From: Bostrychus sinensis
Taxonomy: Eukaryota > Chordata > Actinopteri > Gobiiformes > Eleotridae
Assembly (NCBI GenBank): GCA_020698575.1
Contig: CM036245.1
Location: 2,338,620 to 2,402,619, forward strand
DNA: 64,000 bases
Direction of reading: 5' to 3'
A program made the translations under genes and the position numbers. The notes under the pieces are model-generated. The model was not told where the DNA came from and ran no database searches. It saw only the letters and a program-made list of their open reading frames with translations. Shown here piece by piece: positions 1 through 11,400 of this stretch. How positions within the stretch are numbered: position 1 is the stretch's first letter; every line of letters starts with the position of its first letter.

Positions 1-82
1 CTGAAATGCCATATCTTGTTGTTTGGGTACACATGCGCTGAAGCATGACTTGGTATTGTAACATAAAATCTGTTCTTCTTAT
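1..82 (-). pseudogene. Minor capsid (penton-like) protein, N-terminal fragment of second Polinton copy
   Basis: The first 82 bases match, in reverse complement, the start of the minor capsid gene at 46997 of the main Polinton. They include the ATG context CACCATGGATAAGAAGAAC and the following codons. The rest lies outside the window, so intactness cannot be judged, but the adjoining integrase is dead. Confidence 0.7.
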
Positions 83-476
83 CCATGGTGAAGCGTTAAA
101 ATGATGTTGAAAGTAAGGTGTGTCTGTCTTTTATCGGGCTAGACATCAGTAATCTCTTTCTCATTAACCCAGCTATTCATACACTGGATATCCAAGCCAT
201 TTTACCAGCACCAGCTTGTCACGCCCAGACTTTTTCCTGGCCAGTATTTTTTCTATTTTAAATGTTTTATTTTTTTTTTTCTATAATCACTTTTTGGAGT
301 TCTGGCTCGAAAAAGGTTCCTTTTATCTCTTATCTCCCAAAATAATCGGTCAGTGTGTATACAGGCAGATTGCTCGCTATGCGCTGCTTTATATAAAATA
401 CTCATCTGTGTATGTCTGCTCATATCCCTTTCTAAACACACCCATCAATTTAGATATCCTCACTGTGTCACCTACA

Positions 477-1437
477 TTAAAGGTATTAGGGTGGATCTTT
501 ATAAATTCATTTTTTGCAATATTTATTAAAACTACCTTCATTGCCCTGTATAAGGCTTATAAATTGGTGTATTAGAAAATATAATAATAATATTAATAAA
601 CTGTGGACTCTGTGGGACTTAAAAAACCTCATCCAATTGATTTCGTCATGAGTACGTTAACCATTGTTCCATGGACTCGCCAATCATTCCGCCTTCCTAG
701 TTTCGGCGATAGTGCGCGTTCTTGTGCCTGCGCATGCGTATACACTATGTTTATGTAGCCCGGCGTTAGCGCCGCGTTAGCGCTGCGTTAGCGCTGCGTT
801 AGCGGCGTTAACATTGTAGTCCAGACAGCCTGACTTCGAAGAGCACAATGGCTGAGGAAAACCATGAACCGGGCGGTCACAAAAGGAAAACTGTTCTTGA
901 AGTGAACCAGAGGAGGAGGAGAAAAACTGTAGCAGAGCAGAATAAAACCTGTGTAGTTATTGGCGATTCCTTCAAAGGACGGCGTGCGCTGTAGGAACAG
1001 AAAGGGCTTCAGACGATGCATTGGTCGCCAAGTTTCTGCAGGACAGGTAACGTTTATCTTATCGTTTGAAAAAAATGCCTTTTTTCTTTATCTGTTGAAC
1101 CTTTTCAACTGTACAGCAGTCAGTTTGCTAATGCTACCAACAGCAGGAGGACAGATATTTGCTCACATTTAGGGACTGTGCATGTGACTGGGTCTGTGTG
1201 GGGAACTAGGTCAAAGGTCGCGCAAACAAACAATGCAGGTCTAGGTTTAGGCGAATCTCTGCTGATGCCGGCTGTAAACAAACACTCGTGTTCCAACGCT
1301 CGTGCACGTCGCTGTGGAGGAGTTCCTTGAAAAGGAACAGTGAAGGGCGGGGCCTGACGCATGCGCGTTATTCAAAAAAGGACAAACAGTCGCTGGTTTC
1401 TCAGCAGTCGAAAAAAAACCCTCCCTAATATCCTTAA
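477..1437. mobile_element. 953-bp TTAA-flanked insert inside the Polinton relic
   Basis: Integrase homology stops at 480 and resumes at 1434, and TTAA is present on both sides (477-480 and 1434-1437). The ends look like short inverted repeats: the left end reads AGGTATTAGGGTGG and the right end, in reverse complement, GGATATTAGGGAGGG. A duplicated TTAA target is typical of piggyBac-type insertion, so this is probably a non-autonomous piggyBac-like element. Inside are a direct repeat of CGTTAGCGCTG words (about 757-800) and an exon-like segment (848-1047). Confidence 0.55.
848..1047 (+). pseudogene. Exon-like coding remnant, basic N-terminus
   Basis: An ATG at 848 opens a reading frame that starts MAEENHEPGGHKRK and contains the basic run RRRRK and then VVIGDSFKG. 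The frame closes at a TAG near 990. Coding-like sequence continues in other frames (KGFRR, then the sense of VAKFLQD) up to a good splice donor, GACAG|GTAACG, at about 1047. This looks like a first exon with two small indels, carried inside the TTAA-flanked insert. I do not recognise the gene with certainty; the second half resembles a short conserved segment seen in some fish nuclear proteins. Confidence 0.35.
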
Positions 1438-2243
1438 ATTTAAAAGCCACATTTTCTTGACCCTTTGACCTGTATATATTGTTAAAAACGGTCCTCTCAT
1501 TATCTTTATTCACTGCTGATGGCGTCATTTTGATGATCCTATGGTATGTGTTGTTATAGGCATGGACCAGATCCTGGACAACATCGATATACCTCCTTGA
1601 ATTTACAGAAGTTAAACAACACCACATATGAGTTTTTAAATGTCCTGTTAAAGCACTACACTATACATGCTTTTGTCTCATTCACGGTGGAGAAATTACT
1701 AATTTTATACTGATCCAATAGACATTTAAAATGCTTATTATAAAATTCTGTGCATCCGTTTGTAGTTTTATTGGGACACGCCACTCCGCCAAAATGTCTT
1801 TAAATGCATTTGTTACAGCAGGCCCCGTCTTTGACTTAAGACATCTAACCCACGCATATTTTGAAAACACACCAATACAAATAAATAGAAACCTAACACC
1901 ATCATTTTCTTTAGAATATTCAGTCAACCAGATCAGCCTGAAATTGTTTGTCAATACCACTCACTAAAACCCTATTCCTAGGAAAGTGTCTTGCAGCTCT
2001 GGCATGAAGCATATATGCATCCTGTGCCAGTAAGTATTCCTTCACATCTTTCAAACTAGTTAACACACTCGACTCTTTGGCAGCATCATGGAGCTTGACT
2101 ACACTCCCCAATCCTCCTGGATGGGCAGGGCCATAATACATTTTCTCTAACGTGTTTTCCATTGCCGTAGACACAAATGACAAAATTTAGATTGAAACAA
2201 GCTTTTTATTTATTCAATAATGAGTAGGGCATAAGCACATATG

Positions 2244-2760
2244 TCACTCAGACCCTTTCCACACATTTGAAATCACATGCAGCAGGCCATTTTTTAGAAC
2301 GTCATCACCCACCAATGTGTCATACATACATACATACACCTGGCTGATTTTCTCCTCGACACTCTCTGCCTCCTTCAACCCATGTAGAATAGTTTCTGTA
2401 ATGCCCAAGATTCTAGGGTCGGTGGCAAACAGCCCATGTGCCTTCAGGTATGTCTTGATGGCTGGGAAGAATCGTTCGGTCCAGAGGATGTCCAGGATGG
2501 AGTGGTAGTGCACCTCAAAGAAATACCCTGGAATCATGGTCAGACAGTCATCATGCTTCTGGCTAGGATGGTCAACTTTGCATCCATAACACTGCATTTT
2601 CCAGTACTTGTAAAGGTCGTTGTTCAGCAAAGAAATCACTGCTATTTTAATGGGGTGGAAAGCATCACATCACTCAGTATGGAAGAGGTAGAAGTAGGGT
2701 CAATGTCCATGGTTTGTGATGGCAATATAGTAGTATGGTGCCCACAGTCGCAGACTTTAC
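2244..2760 (-). pseudogene. Polinton Cys/His-rich protein, relic of second copy
   Basis: This is homologous to the gene at 45364-45740 of the main copy. It has the same core, YWKMQCYGC followed by HPSQKHDDC, a likely zinc-binding arrangement (CxxC...H...C). This copy keeps about 70 C-terminal residues (2244 to about 2470) that the main copy has lost, ending in VISNVWKGSE. In turn it has lost an internal segment near 2645, where the main copy still has about 95 bases. The function of this Polinton-conserved protein is unknown to me. Confidence 0.65.
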
Positions 2761-3109
2761 AGACAGAACTGTAAGCTTACCCTTCAACAGGATCTTTAGC
2801 CTGAGGCACATGTGTCTATTTTATCTGATACAGAACTGAAAACATTCTCCACAAAAATGGGGGTATCACCACAGACTATAGACCATTGTATCTGCTACAG
2901 AACTGTGCACAGAGGACACATGAACAAAAGGTCAGGGGAGGGGATGTAAGGAGGAGGCGGGCTATCCCCTGCCAAAGGTGTATTAAGCTTGTCTGGCCAG
3001 CCAAGCTATAGTAGTAAGTACAGAGAAAAAATCCATATAAATGGGACATCATGGTTAGTGGCAAATGTGGCCTTTGTTTACATGTAGCTCTCTGTACATG
3101 GTTGTTATC

Positions 3110-3560
3110 ACATGAACTCACCACTTCAAGCGTTAAACAGTCAGTGTAAATTAGGTGTAAAAGATGAATGACTGAGTACTCAACACCACAGTTTTCTGTG
3201 TACCCAACTCATAGACTTCCTCTCATTTCTTTTGGATGATTAAACGTGTCAGATCAGGTTGTAGGTTTGGTGATTTTAGTCCAATGTCACGTGTTTTTTT
3301 TTTTTTTTTGTTTTTTTTTGAGACAATACAGACTTTTTGTGCCTTTTTTACTTTCAGAATTTAGTTCAACATCAGAAAAGTACTGACTGAGCTCAAGTTA
3401 AAACAGGCAGCTCAAGTGTAAAAGCCTGAAACAGCTCCATTAAGAAAATTCTCCAGCCAAACAAAACTTTAATAATGCCTCAGAAGCTGGTGGCGTAACA
3501 CAACCAAAGCAAGTCCACTTTTAATAAATAAAGACATCCATTTGTGTATAGTCTTTTATG
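3110..3560. other. Intergenic, no gene seen
   Basis: A/T-rich spacer with a poly-T run at about 3294-3320. I see no coding sequence or recognisable repeat boundary. Confidence 0.6.
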
Positions 3561-3566
3561 AAGAAT

Positions 3567-3755
3567 TTTTCAATTCAGATTTATTTGTGTAGCCCAGTAT
3601 CACAACAAAAGCCTCAAAGGGCTTCACAACCGTTGATCAAACATAAACACACAATCAGACAACACAAACAATAACTACACTAAACAGACCCAGGACACTC
3701 CTGTCCTTAGACCCTCCTTCTTGGTAAGGAAAAATTCCTAAAAAAACCCAGTTTG
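3567..3755 (-). mobile_element. Truncated 3' end of an L2/CR1-like LINE
   Basis: This segment is nearly the same as 4078-4280, the 3' tail of the larger LINE to its right. Both contain CAATTCAGATTTATTTGT, a run through GGGCTTCACAA, and CCAGGACACTCCTGTCCTTA. On the minus strand it ends in the AAATCTGAATTGAA type tail usual for this LINE group. It is a separate 5'-truncated copy. Confidence 0.65.
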
Positions 3756-4449
3756 AAGAAATGTCTTGTTTTTCATTGTAAAGCTGAAGTTGTCCAGAGT
3801 ACTTCTGTCCTGTGAGGGTCCGTGTCCTAAAAAGTTTTGTGCAGTTCTGTAACCAAAACAAACATGATGGATTCTTGCCGATTTTGCCATAAAACACTAG
3901 AATACAGCGTATTATGAGCAACTCTGTCTTTATTTTGGAACGGGGACAGCAGCAGAAGCTAACCACTGTGCCACCATGCCAGCCAGAAGCATTTAGCCCC
4001 CAACCACACAGCTCTTCTACGAATATAAGGTGGAGATTTAAGGTGATAGATGTGAATAATGATTAAAGAGATGTTCAATTCAGATTTATTTGTATAGCCC
4101 AATATCACAACAAAAGTCGCCTCAAAGGGCTTCACAAACAGTTGATCAAACATAAACACACAATCAGACTTAACACACAATCAGCACAAACAATAACTAC
4201 ACTAAACTAAACAGACCCAGGACACTCCTGTCCTTAGACCCTCCTTCTCGGTAAGGAAAAACTCCTAAAAAACCCAGGTACGGGAAAAAAGAAGAAACCT
4301 TATGGAGCCCATATTGAAGGAGAGATCCTCTCCCAGGACGGACAGGCAATGCATCAGGAGTTAGTTCATTAGTTCATCTGTAGGATCATATATCAGCTCT
4401 GTAAGGATTCATCCAGACGAGAGTGGGTGAGATAGGTTGAGGAAGTCCA

Positions 4450-4645
4450 TAGGATGCAGCAGGTGGCCTCATCCAGACAGGTAAGTGGGCGAGATAGGTC
4501 CGGGAGATCCGGGCTGCAGCAGGGACCTCATCCAGACAGGTGGGTGGAGAGAGATAGGTCCGGGAAATCCAGGATGCAGCAGGTGGGCCTCATCCAGACA
4601 GGTGAGTGGGTTGAGGTAGATCCGGGAAATCCTTAGAGGTGAGGT
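4450..4645. repeat. Short tandem repeat in LINE 3' UTR
   Basis: Three to four copies of an approximately 55-60-bp unit containing GCAGC, CTCATCCAGACAGG and a GAGATAGGTCCGGGA segment lie within the LINE 3' UTR. The copies differ by small indels. Confidence 0.6.
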
Positions 4646-4949
4646 TGAGGGCACACAGGTCGGGACAGGAGCACAGATGGGGTCAGCTAAGATCCAATCA
4701 TCACTGGGACATCTGCCAGCAGCCAGGCATCTGAAACAGTCCCCACTCCCCCAGAGGGGAGCGGGAGAGAGGGACAACTTGTGAATAGCAATGAACTGAT
4801 TGGAGATATAGAGTATTTCATTATATTAATCACAGTGGTAGAAGAGGAGCAGCAGATGAAACCAGAGGTCAGAGGCTCAGTGCACCATACTTCCCCCAGC
4901 TTCTAGCTCCTGGAGCAGCCTAGCTTCAACTGTGGAATTAACCCTGTTC

Positions 4950-7900
4950 CTAGCTGGCCTGACCATAAGCTTTCTCAAAGAGGAACGTTTTAAGCCTAAC
5001 CTTAAATGTAGAGACTGTGTCTGCCTCTCTAACATGAGCTGGAAGCTGATTCCATAAAACAGGAGCTTGGTAACTAAAGGCTCTACCTCCAACTGTACTT
5101 TTAGAAACCCTGGGAACCACTAATAGCCCTGCATTTTGTGAGCGCAGTACCCTGCTTGGTTGGTATGGCTCTATAACATCATTAATGTAGGATGGGGCCA
5201 TACCATTTACGGCCTTGTAAGTCAGGAGAAGGATTTTAAACCTAATTCTGAATTCAACTGGAAGCCAGTGAAGTGAAGCTAGCACAGGAGTAATATGTTC
5301 TCTCCTGTTAGTTCCTGTTAATAATCTTGCTGCTGCGTTTTGAACAAGCTGAAAACATTTTAATGAGTTTTTAGGGCACGCTGCCAGCAGAGAGTTACAG
5401 TAATCTAACCTAGATGTAACAAACGGATGGACAAGTTTTTCAGCATCATTTTTAGATAAAATATTTCTGATTTTGGCTATGTTACGTAAGTGAAAGAATG
5501 CTGTTTTACAGGCTTGGTTTATATGAGCCGTAAATGATAAATCTTGGTCAAATAAAACTCCTAAGTTTGTCACAGTAGAACTTGAGGCTACACTGACACC
5601 GTCCAGGGAGACTCTGGTCAGACAGAGCATCTCTCAGCTTTTTGGGGCCTAGTATAATGACCTCTGTTTTTTCTGGGTTTAGGAGGAGATAATTAATTGT
5701 CATCCAGGTCTTTATGTCTCTCACACAGGCGCTAAGTTTCTCAACGCGGTCATTCTGATCAGGTTTAATTGATAAATACAACTGTGTATCGTCTGCGTAA
5801 CAGTGAAAATTAATGCCATGTTTTCTGATTATGTTTCCTAACGGCAGCATGTAAAGCATGAACAGAATGGGTCCAAGTACTGAGCCTTGCGGCACTCCAT
5901 AGCTAACTTTACTGCACTGTGAGGAATGTTCATTTACACTAACAAACTGGTACCTGTCTGATAAGTATGATTTAAACCAGCAGAGGGCGGTTCCTCTGAC
6001 CCCTATGTCACAGTCTAATCTCTGGAGTAAGATGCTGTGGTCAATGGTGTCAAAGGCTGCACTGAGATCTAACAGAACTAGGATTGAGACCAGTCCATTG
6101 TCTGAACTTAATAACAAGTCATTTGTGACTCTGACTAATGCAGTTTCTGTGCTATGGTGGGGTCTAAAACCTGACTGAAAATCTTCAAATAAGCTATTGT
6201 CCTGTAGGTGGCGACATAACTGTTTAACTACAACTCTTTCTAGGATTTTTGAAATAAAAGGGAGATTTGATATTGGTCTGTAGTTGGCTAAAATGTCAGG
6301 ATCTAGACTGGGTTTTTTCAGAAGCGGTTTAATAACTGCATATTTAAAAGACTGTGGCACATAACCTGTTTCTAGGGAGGTGTTTATTATGTTGAGTATA
6401 GGTTCATTAATTAGGGGGAGAGTTTCTTTAAAAAGTTTGGTAGGAATTGGGTCTAGAAGACAAGTTGAGGTTTTGGAGGACATAATGACTGACGTTATCT
6501 CAGTTTGATCTACAGCGATGAAACAGTCTAACGTTACAGATGGTTTTAAAGTGGCCTCCATTTTTACAGCTTTGGCTTGCTCTGAGCTGATCGTAGGGAG
6601 AGTATTATTTAATTTGTCTCTAATACTTGTGATTTTGTCATTAAAGAATTGAAGAAAGTTTTCACAGTTGAGAGTAACAGGGATACAGGGTTCTACTGAG
6701 CTGTGACTGGTGTCAGCCTGGCTACAGCGCTCAACACAAACCTAGGGTTGTTCCTATTTTCTTCTATTAAAGTTGAATAGTATCTGGTTTTGGCCTCACG
6801 CAGAGATTTTTTATAATTTAAAAGACTATATTTCCAGGCATTCAGAGACTGCTTTGAGCTGCAGTGACAGAGCCATAGCCTTTCTCATTTACGGGTTGCT
6901 TGTTTAAGGGAACGTGTTTCAGCATTAAACCATGGTGCTACTCGATTCGGCATAACAACCTTTTGTTTTAATGGAGCTACATTGTCTAGAGCTGTCTTTA
7001 AAGACTGCATGGCGCTGTCAACAAACTGATCACTTTTACTGGGACTCGAGCTATGGGAGCTGTTCTCAACAAACTCACTCAACATTGTACTAAATATTGG
7101 CTTTATTATGTGTTTAAACTTTGACACAGATTGGTCAGATAATGTTCTTCTAATCTGGGTTTTGTTCATTGGAACAGTAAAGTCTTTGAGTATAAACTGA
7201 AAGGTAATTAGAAAGTGATGTGAGAGTATGGGGTTATGAGGAAGGACAGTGAGCTCACTAATCTCTATACCAGAGGTTAAAACAAGGTCCAGGGTGTGCT
7301 TGTGACAATGAGTGGTTCATTTACGTTTTGAGTAAAACCTACGCTGTCTAATAAGACTGCAAATGCATTTCCTCGACAGTCGCTGTTGTCGTCAACATGA
7401 ATATTAAAGTCCCCTACAATTACAATCTTATCTGAGTCTAACACTATACTGGATAGAAAGTCAGAGAACGCAATTAAAAATTCGGAATAGGGACCAGGAG
7501 CCGGTAGATGATTATAAACATAACTGGTTTTTGTTTCTTACAGTTAGGGTAATTTATAGTTAGTATGAGGCTTTGAAAGGAATTATATGTGTGTTTAGAT
7601 TTGGGGCTAAGAAGTAAACTAGACTGTGATATTACTGCCACTCCCCCGCCTCCGCCTGTGCTCCTCGCTGTCTGAAAGTTTACATGACTTGGGGGAGGAG
7701 CTTCATTAAGTCTCACATAATCATCCTGTTGTAGCCAGGTTTCTGTTAAGGCCAGTAGGTGAAGTTTATTATCGTTAATTAATTCATTAACTAACAGGGA
7801 TTTAGGGGAAATTGACCTAATGTTTAGTAATCCACATTTAATTACGTTATTGTTCTGATTATTATTAATATTATTAATAGGTCCACAAGTTATTTTTATT

Positions 7901-7968
7901 AAATTTGTGGCTCTCACTCTTATTTGTCTTTTGCTGTTGGAGTTGGTGTTTAGGCGGGGGACAGACAC
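4950..7968 (-). pseudogene. LINE ORF2 (endonuclease and reverse transcriptase), broken
   Basis: The N-terminal piece (7968-7474) is endonuclease-like (ALTETWL motif). The reverse transcriptase piece (6561-5548) has ANYRPISNLPF, the catalytic block LLDLSAAFDTIDH, the GVPQGSVLGP block and the YADD box (HCYADDTQLYLS). The C-terminal piece (5630-4950) has the HWLPVEFRIRFK segment typical of L2/CR1-type ORF2. The frame shifts between these pieces, and the 7169-6885 linker is in a further frame. The enzyme would nick target DNA and copy the LINE RNA there, but this copy cannot. Confidence 0.85.
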
Positions 7969-8082
7969 AGTCTCTATTTGCTCTGTTAAAATACCTTTAT
8001 ACTGGGTTTGTTCCAGCTCGTAAGGAAGCTCAGAGAAGTGTTTTAAACTCCTGCTCTGTGCCCGGGTCCCACCTCTGGCTCG

Positions 8083-8388
8083 TCAGGTTGAACGACTAAT
8101 GCTATCAGCCATATTTCTGGACAGCAACGCGGCACCATCCAACGTGGGATGAATGCCGTCTCTACGTAAGAGACCGATGTGTGTCCCTTTAAAAGGTAGA
8201 TGTTTGAGTTTAGCTGACTTTTGACCTGACCTAAAGTTGAACTGAGCCTGTTCCATGACGTCACTGGTTTGTCGTTGGATTTTTCCTGTCGCATATGAAC
8301 TGGGAGGGGCCCTGGGACAGTTTGATAAAGCCCTGTTTGTGTGGGGGCCCTCAGAACCACCTCTGCTCAGCTCTGGTCCCACCCTCAA
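8083..8388 (-). pseudogene. LINE ORF1 remnant with SGNH-esterase-like block
   Basis: Near its C-terminus the frame reads LLRRDGIHPTLDGAALLS. A DGxHP...G block is the last conserved block of SGNH-type esterases found in ORF1 of many CR1/L2 elements, where it carries the catalytic Asp and His. Only this end of ORF1 is visible. It lies directly upstream of the ORF2 endonuclease, as expected for the element. Confidence 0.55.
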
Positions 8389-8459
8389 CTCCGCTCCACT
8401 CTGTGCTCCACTAACTCCAGCTACAACAGGGTTTGGAGAAGAAAAGAAACTAAATTAAA

Positions 8460-9540
8460 ATGGATGGAAAGAGATTATTAAATTAAACTGTCTTGACATT
8501 AAGTCAGAATCAGATCACCCTTTTCTGCCTCAAAATGTCCGTTTTGAAAGAAGGTCTGAATACTTAATCACTTGAACCAGCGTAGCTTAGTTTTGGCTGT
8601 TATGTCTCTGTAATCAAATGTAATAATATACTTTCCCTTTTCTGCAAACTGAGCAACTGAAATATTTAATGTTTGTCTAAAATGTTATATTTCTCATGAC
8701 TTTTCTGCAGGTTTTAAACTTGTAGACAATGTTTTAGACTGATGGTGATACTCAGTAATATAAAACTATGTTCAGATGTGGCTTTGACTTCATTCAAGAG
8801 CAGGTTTTTCTATGTTCAAATCCAGATTAAACCAGTTTAAATTCAGGCACATTTTCTTCAGGATGTTTCACTGATATTCATTTTTGCATTAAAGATATTT
8901 TGCTTTTAATTCCATTCAGATATGAAATTGTATATAGATCTACTCTATTACTTTTTTATCTTAAGGCAATCATCTTGTTCCCATTTTGAGACTTCAGTGT
9001 GTGTTTTCTGGTATAACTGTATTCCAAAGTGAAGCAAGAATACATACTTTTACACTAACCTGTAAAAAAGTATAAATTCAGTAGTTTTTGTTTCTGTTTT
9101 TAGCAGGTCATTGTTGTAATGTAAGACAATAACTAATGCAGGTTTCCAGATACTGATCTGCCAAATTTTAAAGTGCCAGTTTTTACAGAAAATACTGTAT
9201 ACTTGTATACTTGTCTAACTCAGTTTAGTCTTGGTGGTTTTGCTCAGCCTCACAGCTTTCAAATCAGTTGCATCATAGTTTTTATTTAGAGAAAATACTT
9301 TTAAAAATAGAGGAAAACTGTACTCCTGAAAGGTTAGGACCATAAACAGCCTGTATAAATGAAGCATTTTGGTTGAAATCTCTGTAATGTCTTAAAAACT
9401 ATATTGAGGAATACACTGTGGTAATAGTTGACTCTAGCTCTGATCAGAGTGGGTTTATTCCTGTTTATACCTGCTGTAGTTGAGGAGATTTCAAACAATG
9501 CTTTGTCAATAACCTTTTTCCAAAGTATGTTATTACTGTA
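8460..9540. other. OR upstream spacer, no gene seen
   Basis: A/T-rich non-coding sequence between the LINE and the first olfactory receptor gene. No open frame of note, no RNA gene and no clear repeat. Confidence 0.55.
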
Positions 9541-9546
9541 AATGAT

Positions 9547-10512
9547 GTGATGCTGTGTTTCCAAACCAAAAGCAGGACCATGAGAAACTCCAGTCAGGTT
9601 TCCCATTTCATTCTGGGAGCCTACTTTGACCCTGGGCCTTTGAGATGGCTGTATTTTCTCATCCTAATGTCTGTGTATGATCTGATAGTGCTGTCCAACC
9701 TGCTTCTCATCGTCGTCATCTGTTTGAACAGAACTCTACACGAACCTATGTACATCTTTCTCTGTAGTTTATTTGTGAATGAACTCTACTGCAGCTCTGC
9801 AGTATTACCATTTCTTTTATTTCAGATCAGTCAAGATGTCCACACTGTCTCCTATCACATGTGCCTTCTTCAAGTGTTCTGTCTGTATTTCTATGGCTCT
9901 GTTGAGTTCACAAACCTCGCTGTGATTTCCTACGACCGATACGTGGCCATCTGCTTCCCTCTGCAGTACAACGCTCGCATGAACTTTAACATAGTGGTTT
10001 TTCTCATAGCTCTAATTTGGCTGCCTCCGTTTTTGGGGATTTTCATCATAACACTTCTCACGTCCTCTTTACCACTTTGTGGAAATGTAATTGACAAGGT
10101 GTACTGTGATACCTACTCCATCGTTAAACTGGCCTGTTCTGACACAACTGTGAACAATACATACGGACTCATCACTGCAACACTTTTTGTTGTAATTCCT
10201 CTAAGTGTCATCTTTTTCACATATGTCCGTATTCTCAGAGTGTGTTTTAATGGATCCAAACAGACGTGGCAGAAGGCTCTGAGCACCTGTACACCTCACC
10301 TCTATTCACTTCTAAACTTTACTTTTTTAATTTTGGCTAAAATGATTGAGACTAGGTTTGATTTGAGCCATTTGCCTCAGGTTTTACGAACAGTTTTACC
10401 ATTATATGACCTGATCTGTCAGCCTCTGTTCAACCCACTCATGTACGGACTTAACCTGTCCAAAATCAGAAATGTGTGTAAAAGTTTATTGTTGAGCTTA
10501 AGAATAAAATAA
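9547..10512 (+). CDS. Olfactory receptor, intact single-exon GPCR
   Basis: Seven-transmembrane odorant receptor of 321 codons. The Met at 9580 (MRNSSQVSHF) is the likelier start, because it is followed at once by an N-glycosylation site (NSS) and the usual short extracellular N-terminus. Family motifs are visible: LHEPMYIFLC after TM1, SYDRYVAIC at the end of TM3, the KALSTCTPHL loop before TM6, and PLFNPLMYGL in TM7. Extracellular loop cysteines are present (LPLCGN, KVYCD, KLACSD). The protein sits in the olfactory neuron membrane and couples to G protein. The ligand is unknown. It is related to the receptors at 11610, 41638 and 61001, so this is an OR cluster. Confidence 0.93.
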   Translation: MMLCFQTKSRTMRNSSQVSHFILGAYFDPGPLRWLYFLILMSVYDLIVLSNLLLIVVICLNRTLHEPMYIFLCSLFVNELYCSSAVLPFLLFQISQDVHTVSYHMCLLQVFCLYFYGSVEFTNLAVISYDRYVAICFPLQYNARMNFNIVVFLIALIWLPPFLGIFIITLLTSSLPLCGNVIDKVYCDTYSIVKLACSDTTVNNTYGLITATLFVVIPLSVIFFTYVRILRVCFNGSKQTWQKALSTCTPHLYSLLNFTFLILAKMIETRFDLSHLPQVLRTVLPLYDLICQPLFNPLMYGLNLSKIRNVCKSLLLSLRIK

Positions 10513-10859
10513 CACTGACTGAGGCAGAGTGGCTGTGTCTTGACATAAAATAGTTCAGTTTTATTTCATTACCCCAACATCTCAACAACAATTGAGACAC
10601 AGGCGTTTACAGATCGAGCACTTTTGTTTTCAAAGTTTCCAACAGTGGAAGAAAAAACCCAGAGGAACCACAGAACCAACAGGTGATGTGTCCAGGTGTG
10701 TCCAGGTGTGTTTGAGCCAATAAAAGGCATCCACGCCTACATCAAACAACAGAGATATCTGACTGACTCATGACTGCAGTGAGTAATTTTGGTCCAAGTA
10801 TTGGTTAACAAAGGGAAGCTCTGAGTCCAGCGTGAACAGGGAACATTTAAGGTTAAGGT

Positions 10860-10925
10860 TATTGTATTTATTGTCCCCGTAGAGAAATTTGTTCTCTTCA
10901 TTTGACCAATTCTTCAGCACCACTG
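10860..10925. repeat. Dispersed repeat tail
   Basis: The words TTTATTGTCCCCGTAGAGAAATTTG and following bases resemble a widespread fish retroposon tail. Only this short piece is seen, so the family is not assigned. Confidence 0.35.
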
Positions 10926-11214
10926 GATAAACCTTTCAGCAGCAGTGGGCCAGGTATTGAGCCAGGAACTGGGCCGGGAGGATCAGCCTACTGTGCATGT
11001 TTTAGGTTGACGGGGGAAATCCCACACAGACATGCAAAGAACATGAAAACTCCACACAAAAAGGCTCCGCCCTGTCCGGGAATCAAACCCAGGCCTTTGC
11101 TTACTGAGCTTCTTTTTGAGTTATTGGTGTTCCTCAAAAACATAGAAGACAAGGAGGCAGATATGATTAAAATCTGTAATGTTGGTGTCTTTATTCCATG
11201 ACTCAGCAGGTTAC

Positions 11215-11400
11215 AGTGACTCCAGTGGTTCTGTCCTCTAAACCTCAGGGACGTCTGTGTTTTTGGAGATGGGCTGCTGTGCTTTTGTCTGTGGGAGCCC
11301 CAGAGGAGGGCCACAGTCTGATAAAGCCCAGTTTGTGTGGGGGCCCTCAGAGCCACCAAGGGCCTCTGCTGCAGCTCTGCTCCTGCTCTCAACTCTTTAT
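11215..11400 (-). mobile_element. LINE 5'-region fragment
   Basis: The stretch around 11311-11395 repeats the sequence at about 8320-8400, including TTTGTGTGGGGGCCCTCAGA and a following CTCAACTC. The other copy forms the 5' part of the L2/CR1-like LINE, so this is a detached fragment of the same element type. Confidence 0.5.

Larger units (their letters stand above)
173..2162 (-). pseudogene. Polinton integrase relic, split by an insertion
   Basis: This is a DDE-family retroviral-type integrase relic. The N-terminal Zn-binding part begins at the Met at 2162 (MENTLEK). The catalytic core follows in another frame (about 1960-1682), and a further piece lies at about 1627-1434. The coding sequence then stops at the insert (481-1433) and resumes at 480-173 with the C-terminal chromodomain region. 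Compared with the main copy (45877-46906) it has an extra frameshift just after the second catalytic Asp (LQTDA). It shares two frame breaks with that copy: one after the QADLVD motif and one in the chromodomain after the GYP motif. It cannot make a working enzyme. Confidence 0.85.
1..2990 (-). mobile_element. Decayed second Maverick/Polinton copy (partial, inverted)
   Basis: This stretch is the reverse-complement relative of the left part of the main Polinton at 44.25-47.06 kb. Read on the minus strand it holds, in order, a degraded terminal region (about 2890-2990), the Cys/His-rich gene, the integrase and the first codons of the minor capsid gene, which run off the window at position 1. 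It is interrupted at 481-1433 by a TTAA-flanked insert. Its terminal region resembles the right-end inner sequence of the main copy (shared words such as GACACATGAACAAA). The exact outer end is not clear. All genes in it are broken. The rest of the element, if present, lies left of the window. Confidence 0.85.
4078..8458 (-). mobile_element. L2/CR1-like LINE, near full-length but decayed
   Basis: Minus-strand non-LTR retrotransposon. From 5' to 3' it has an ORF1 remnant with an esterase-like block (about 8388-8083), an endonuclease part (7968-7474), a linker (7169-6885), reverse transcriptase (6561-5548), the C-terminal part of ORF2 (5630-4950), and a 3' UTR with minisatellite-like repeats ending at about 4078. 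Reading frames change at least four times, so it is inactive. Part of its 5' region (the word TTTGTGTGGGGGCCCTCAGA) also occurs alone near 11330. Confidence 0.85.
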
